A stretch of DNA of 64,000 bases. Origin: Bdellovibrio sp047344985. Lineage in GTDB: Bacteria; Bdellovibrionota; Bdellovibrionia; Bdellovibrionales; Bdellovibrionaceae. The position numbers and the translations under genes were made by a program. The stretch lies in NCBI RefSeq assembly GCF_047344985.1, contig NZ_CP178861.1:3658001-3722000 (forward strand), in the 5' to 3' direction. Under the pieces are notes generated by a model that saw only the letters and a program-made list of their open reading frames with translations, had not been told where the DNA came from and did not search any database. This document shows, one piece after another, positions 62,686 to 64,000 of this stretch (its first letter is position 1; every line of letters begins with the position of its first letter).

Positions 62686-63198
62686 ATGAATAAACTAATA
62701 AGCTTAACTCTTTGTATTTTTGCTCTTTCCGGATGTGCAACAATGGCTACGTCCAATAAATTGTCAGAGTTTAAAAAGGTCGATTGGGAAAAGTCCAATA
62801 GACGAGGCATCGAAAAGATTCTTGGCCAACCGAACTCAGTTGGAAGTATTCCGAAGACAGATCATGAAGGATTAGTTTATTTATCCCAGGATAAAAAAAC
62901 TCCGCAACTTCTAGTGATCTATGACGGAAAAACAGACAAAGTTCTTAGCGTACATTGGTTTGCAGCGAATCCTTCTGAACAGTTGACGTTACAGCAAGCG
63001 TTCTCTCAGTTTCCAAATATTAAATTCCAGGAAAAGCCTATTGTAAAAGAAGGGGCTTGGGGGCAAGAAATTTCAGCCTATACGGCGAAGGAAAGTCCTC
63101 TTTCCATCAACATGAATTCACAAACGCAAAAGCTTAGTTCAATCTCTTTGCAGTTTGCAAAGGAAGAACCTATTACACGAAAACCAACAAGCCACTAG
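62686..63198 (+). CDS. Lipoprotein following the HExxH gene
   Basis: The 170-residue protein has a lipobox LSGC (cysteine 17) and a mature part with a small-domain pattern (RGIEKILGQPNSVGSIPKTDHEGLVYL) like SmpA/BamE-type lipoproteins, a weak likeness only. The rest (VIYDGKTDKVLSVHW) is beta-rich. Its start is 4 bp after the HExxH gene, so the two are co-transcribed. The ribosome site is poor, which fits translational coupling. Confidence 0.7.
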   Translation: MNKLISLTLCIFALSGCATMATSNKLSEFKKVDWEKSNRRGIEKILGQPNSVGSIPKTDHEGLVYLSQDKKTPQLLVIYDGKTDKVLSVHWFAANPSEQLTLQQAFSQFPNIKFQEKPIVKEGAWGQEISAYTAKESPLSINMNSQTQKLSSISLQFAKEEPITRKPTSH

Positions 63199-63204
63199 AA
63201 TGAC

Positions 63205-63771
63205 TTATTGGCAGTTGTGAAATTCTTCGAAGTATCTTTGGCAGATGGAGTATTGCGAATTGCAGTCAGTCACATCTGTCGAATTGTATTGAGCGGCAGG
63301 ACACGTGCGTGCAGGGCCGCGTTTAACTAGCGCTGTGAAATTGCCTTCGCCCATGGCTTCGATCAATCTGTTGCCGGAATAAATTCTGTAGCGAACGTTG
63401 TTCGTACCGTATTCCAACAAAGGTTTTTGGAAAAGTGTGGAGATCCACAAATTAAAAGCCTCACGACTTTTTCCGCGAACGCCGTCATACTCCACAATTT
63501 TAGAACGTGAAGAACCATCTTCGTGAGAAGCTGTGAGTTCAATTTTATCGGCGCGTGCATCTTGAGGACCGACGAAGTAATCGTAAGCTTGAGGATCTAA
63601 AACGACATCACGGCAGGAATAAACGGCAGAGCCTGAGCCGTTAAAGCCGTTGCAGAAAACTCGAACTGTGCCTTGAATCGCCGAAGCTGTGAATTCGTTG
63701 CCATGAGAAAAGCCAACATTGGCTTGGGCAAACGAACAAAATGCCAGAAGCAAAACAACTGTTTTCAACAT
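63205..63771 (-). CDS. Secreted protein of unknown function
   Basis: The 188-residue protein has a signal peptide (MLKTVVLLLAFCSFAQA) and a mature part with several cysteines, including a C-terminal cluster (ARTCPAAQY, TDCNSQYSIC, FHNC), suggesting disulfides. I recognise no family. A terminator-like hairpin lies directly upstream of the ATG and contains its Gly-rich ribosome site. Confidence 0.75.
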   Translation of the reverse strand: MLKTVVLLLAFCSFAQANVGFSHGNEFTASAIQGTVRVFCNGFNGSGSAVYSCRDVVLDPQAYDYFVGPQDARADKIELTASHEDGSSRSKIVEYDGVRGKSREAFNLWISTLFQKPLLEYGTNNVRYRIYSGNRLIEAMGEGNFTALVKRGPARTCPAAQYNSTDVTDCNSQYSICQRYFEEFHNCQ

Positions 63772-63777
63772 CAGAAA

Positions 63778-63825
63778 AGGCCCCCTCTGCCTCGCCTTCG
63801 TTTTTGTGCGGCTAGAGTAGGGCCT
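63778..63825 (-). terminator. Terminator-like hairpin overlapping the ribosome site of the secreted gene
   Basis: AGGCCC (63778-63783) pairs with GGGCCT (63820-63825); inner CTCT/AGAG and GCC/GGC pairs extend it. On the minus strand it ends TTTTC directly before the ATG at 63769-63771. It would end the truncated gene's transcript and hide the GGGGG ribosome site. Confidence 0.55.
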
Positions 63826-63845
63826 CTAATAGGGAGAATCAATAA

Positions 63846-64000
63846 CTAGCGCGTCAAGACCTTCAATGTGTCCCATGCCTTCAAGTAGCTAAATGCTTGA
63901 TATGCTTGGTAATCTGACTTGAACAAACGCTCTCTTGGAGACAGTTTTTCTTCTTTTTTCGAGCCCACATCTTTCCACCATGCAAGGGCACCTTCTTCAG
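63846..64000 (-). CDS. C-terminal fragment of a gene cut by the window edge
   Basis: Reading leftward, the frame gives about 50 residues to a TAG at 63846-63848: EEGALAWWKDVGSKKEEK, then LSPRERLFKSDYQAYQ and AFSYLKAWDTLKVLTR. It is charged and helical, with no recognisable domain. The start is beyond base 64000. Codon use looks like the neighbours. Confidence 0.65.
   Translation of the reverse strand, partial: EEGALAWWKDVGSKKEEKLSPRERLFKSDYQAYQAFSYLKAWDTLKVLTR

Overview
The window looks like chromosome of a predatory delta-type bacterium of the order Bdellovibrionales, most likely genus Bdellovibrio. The evidence is a Ras-like MglA GTPase fused into the dnaX-ybaB-recR operon, many small secreted proteins and lipoproteins without wide homologues, a TIGR02147-type regulator paired with a secreted protein, an eukaryote-like isocitrate dehydrogenase and moderate GC judged by eye. 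No phage, insertion sequence, CRISPR array or rRNA was seen. One tRNA (Val, UAC) and one SRP 4.5S RNA are present. Genes at both edges (1-84 and 63846-64000) are cut by the window.

Layout. 1-5.4 kb: lipoprotein fragment, dihaem cytochrome, icd, ankyrin protein, secreted metallopeptidase, small secreted protein. 5.4-5.9 kb: a 138-bp near-perfect palindrome next to ffs. 5.9-11.3 kb: a co-directional run dnaX, ybaB, recR, mglA, nadA, a phosphopantetheinyl-transferase-like gene and a PilZ gene, ended by a bidirectional terminator. 11.3-15 kb: histidine phosphatase, Cys-repeat secreted protein, RlpA-like protein, hypothetical, L,D-transpeptidase. 15-25.3 kb: four membrane fatty-acid desaturases interleaved with a GNAT-like protein, MFS and RND/MMPL transporters, a large secreted protein and a PAP2 phosphatase. 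25.3-33.9 kb: YceI, a GNAT-like gene and a tightly coupled five-gene operon.

That operon (26767-33909) is the most unusual part. It joins a membrane RnfD/NqrB-like domain fused to a seven-motif FG-GAP/ASPIC-UnbV domain, a GH3-type acyl-amido synthetase, a Rieske non-haem iron oxygenase, a GNAT-like protein and a multi-pass membrane protein, with 4-nt, 4-nt and 10-nt overlaps. With the neighbouring desaturases, transporters and lipid phosphatase it suggests an undescribed redox-dependent pathway that makes or modifies a lipid or an amide-linked acid. The product is unknown.

33.9-41.8 kb: AhpD-like protein, secreted helical protein, tRNA-Val, secreted protein plus a TPR/winged-helix regulator, SUMF1-type lipoprotein, lipoprotein, lon. 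42-46.4 kb: two complete two-component systems arranged tail to tail. 46.4-52.3 kb: DUF2127 protein, clpP-clpX, pepA, beta-carbonic anhydrase whose ribosome site lies inside the pepA terminator. 52.5-60.3 kb: TIGR02147 regulator and secreted partner, then a leftward operon of two ArsA/Get3-like ATPases, a TPR lipoprotein and glutamate-cysteine ligase, divergent from tig. 60.4-64 kb: secreted proteins, a secreted HExxH protein, a lipoprotein and a truncated gene.

Gene starts were corrected by eye where a ribosome site or family start argued for it (metallopeptidase, dnaX, nadA, lon, YceI, carbonic anhydrase and others). No searches were run; family names rest on motifs recognised in the translated sequence.
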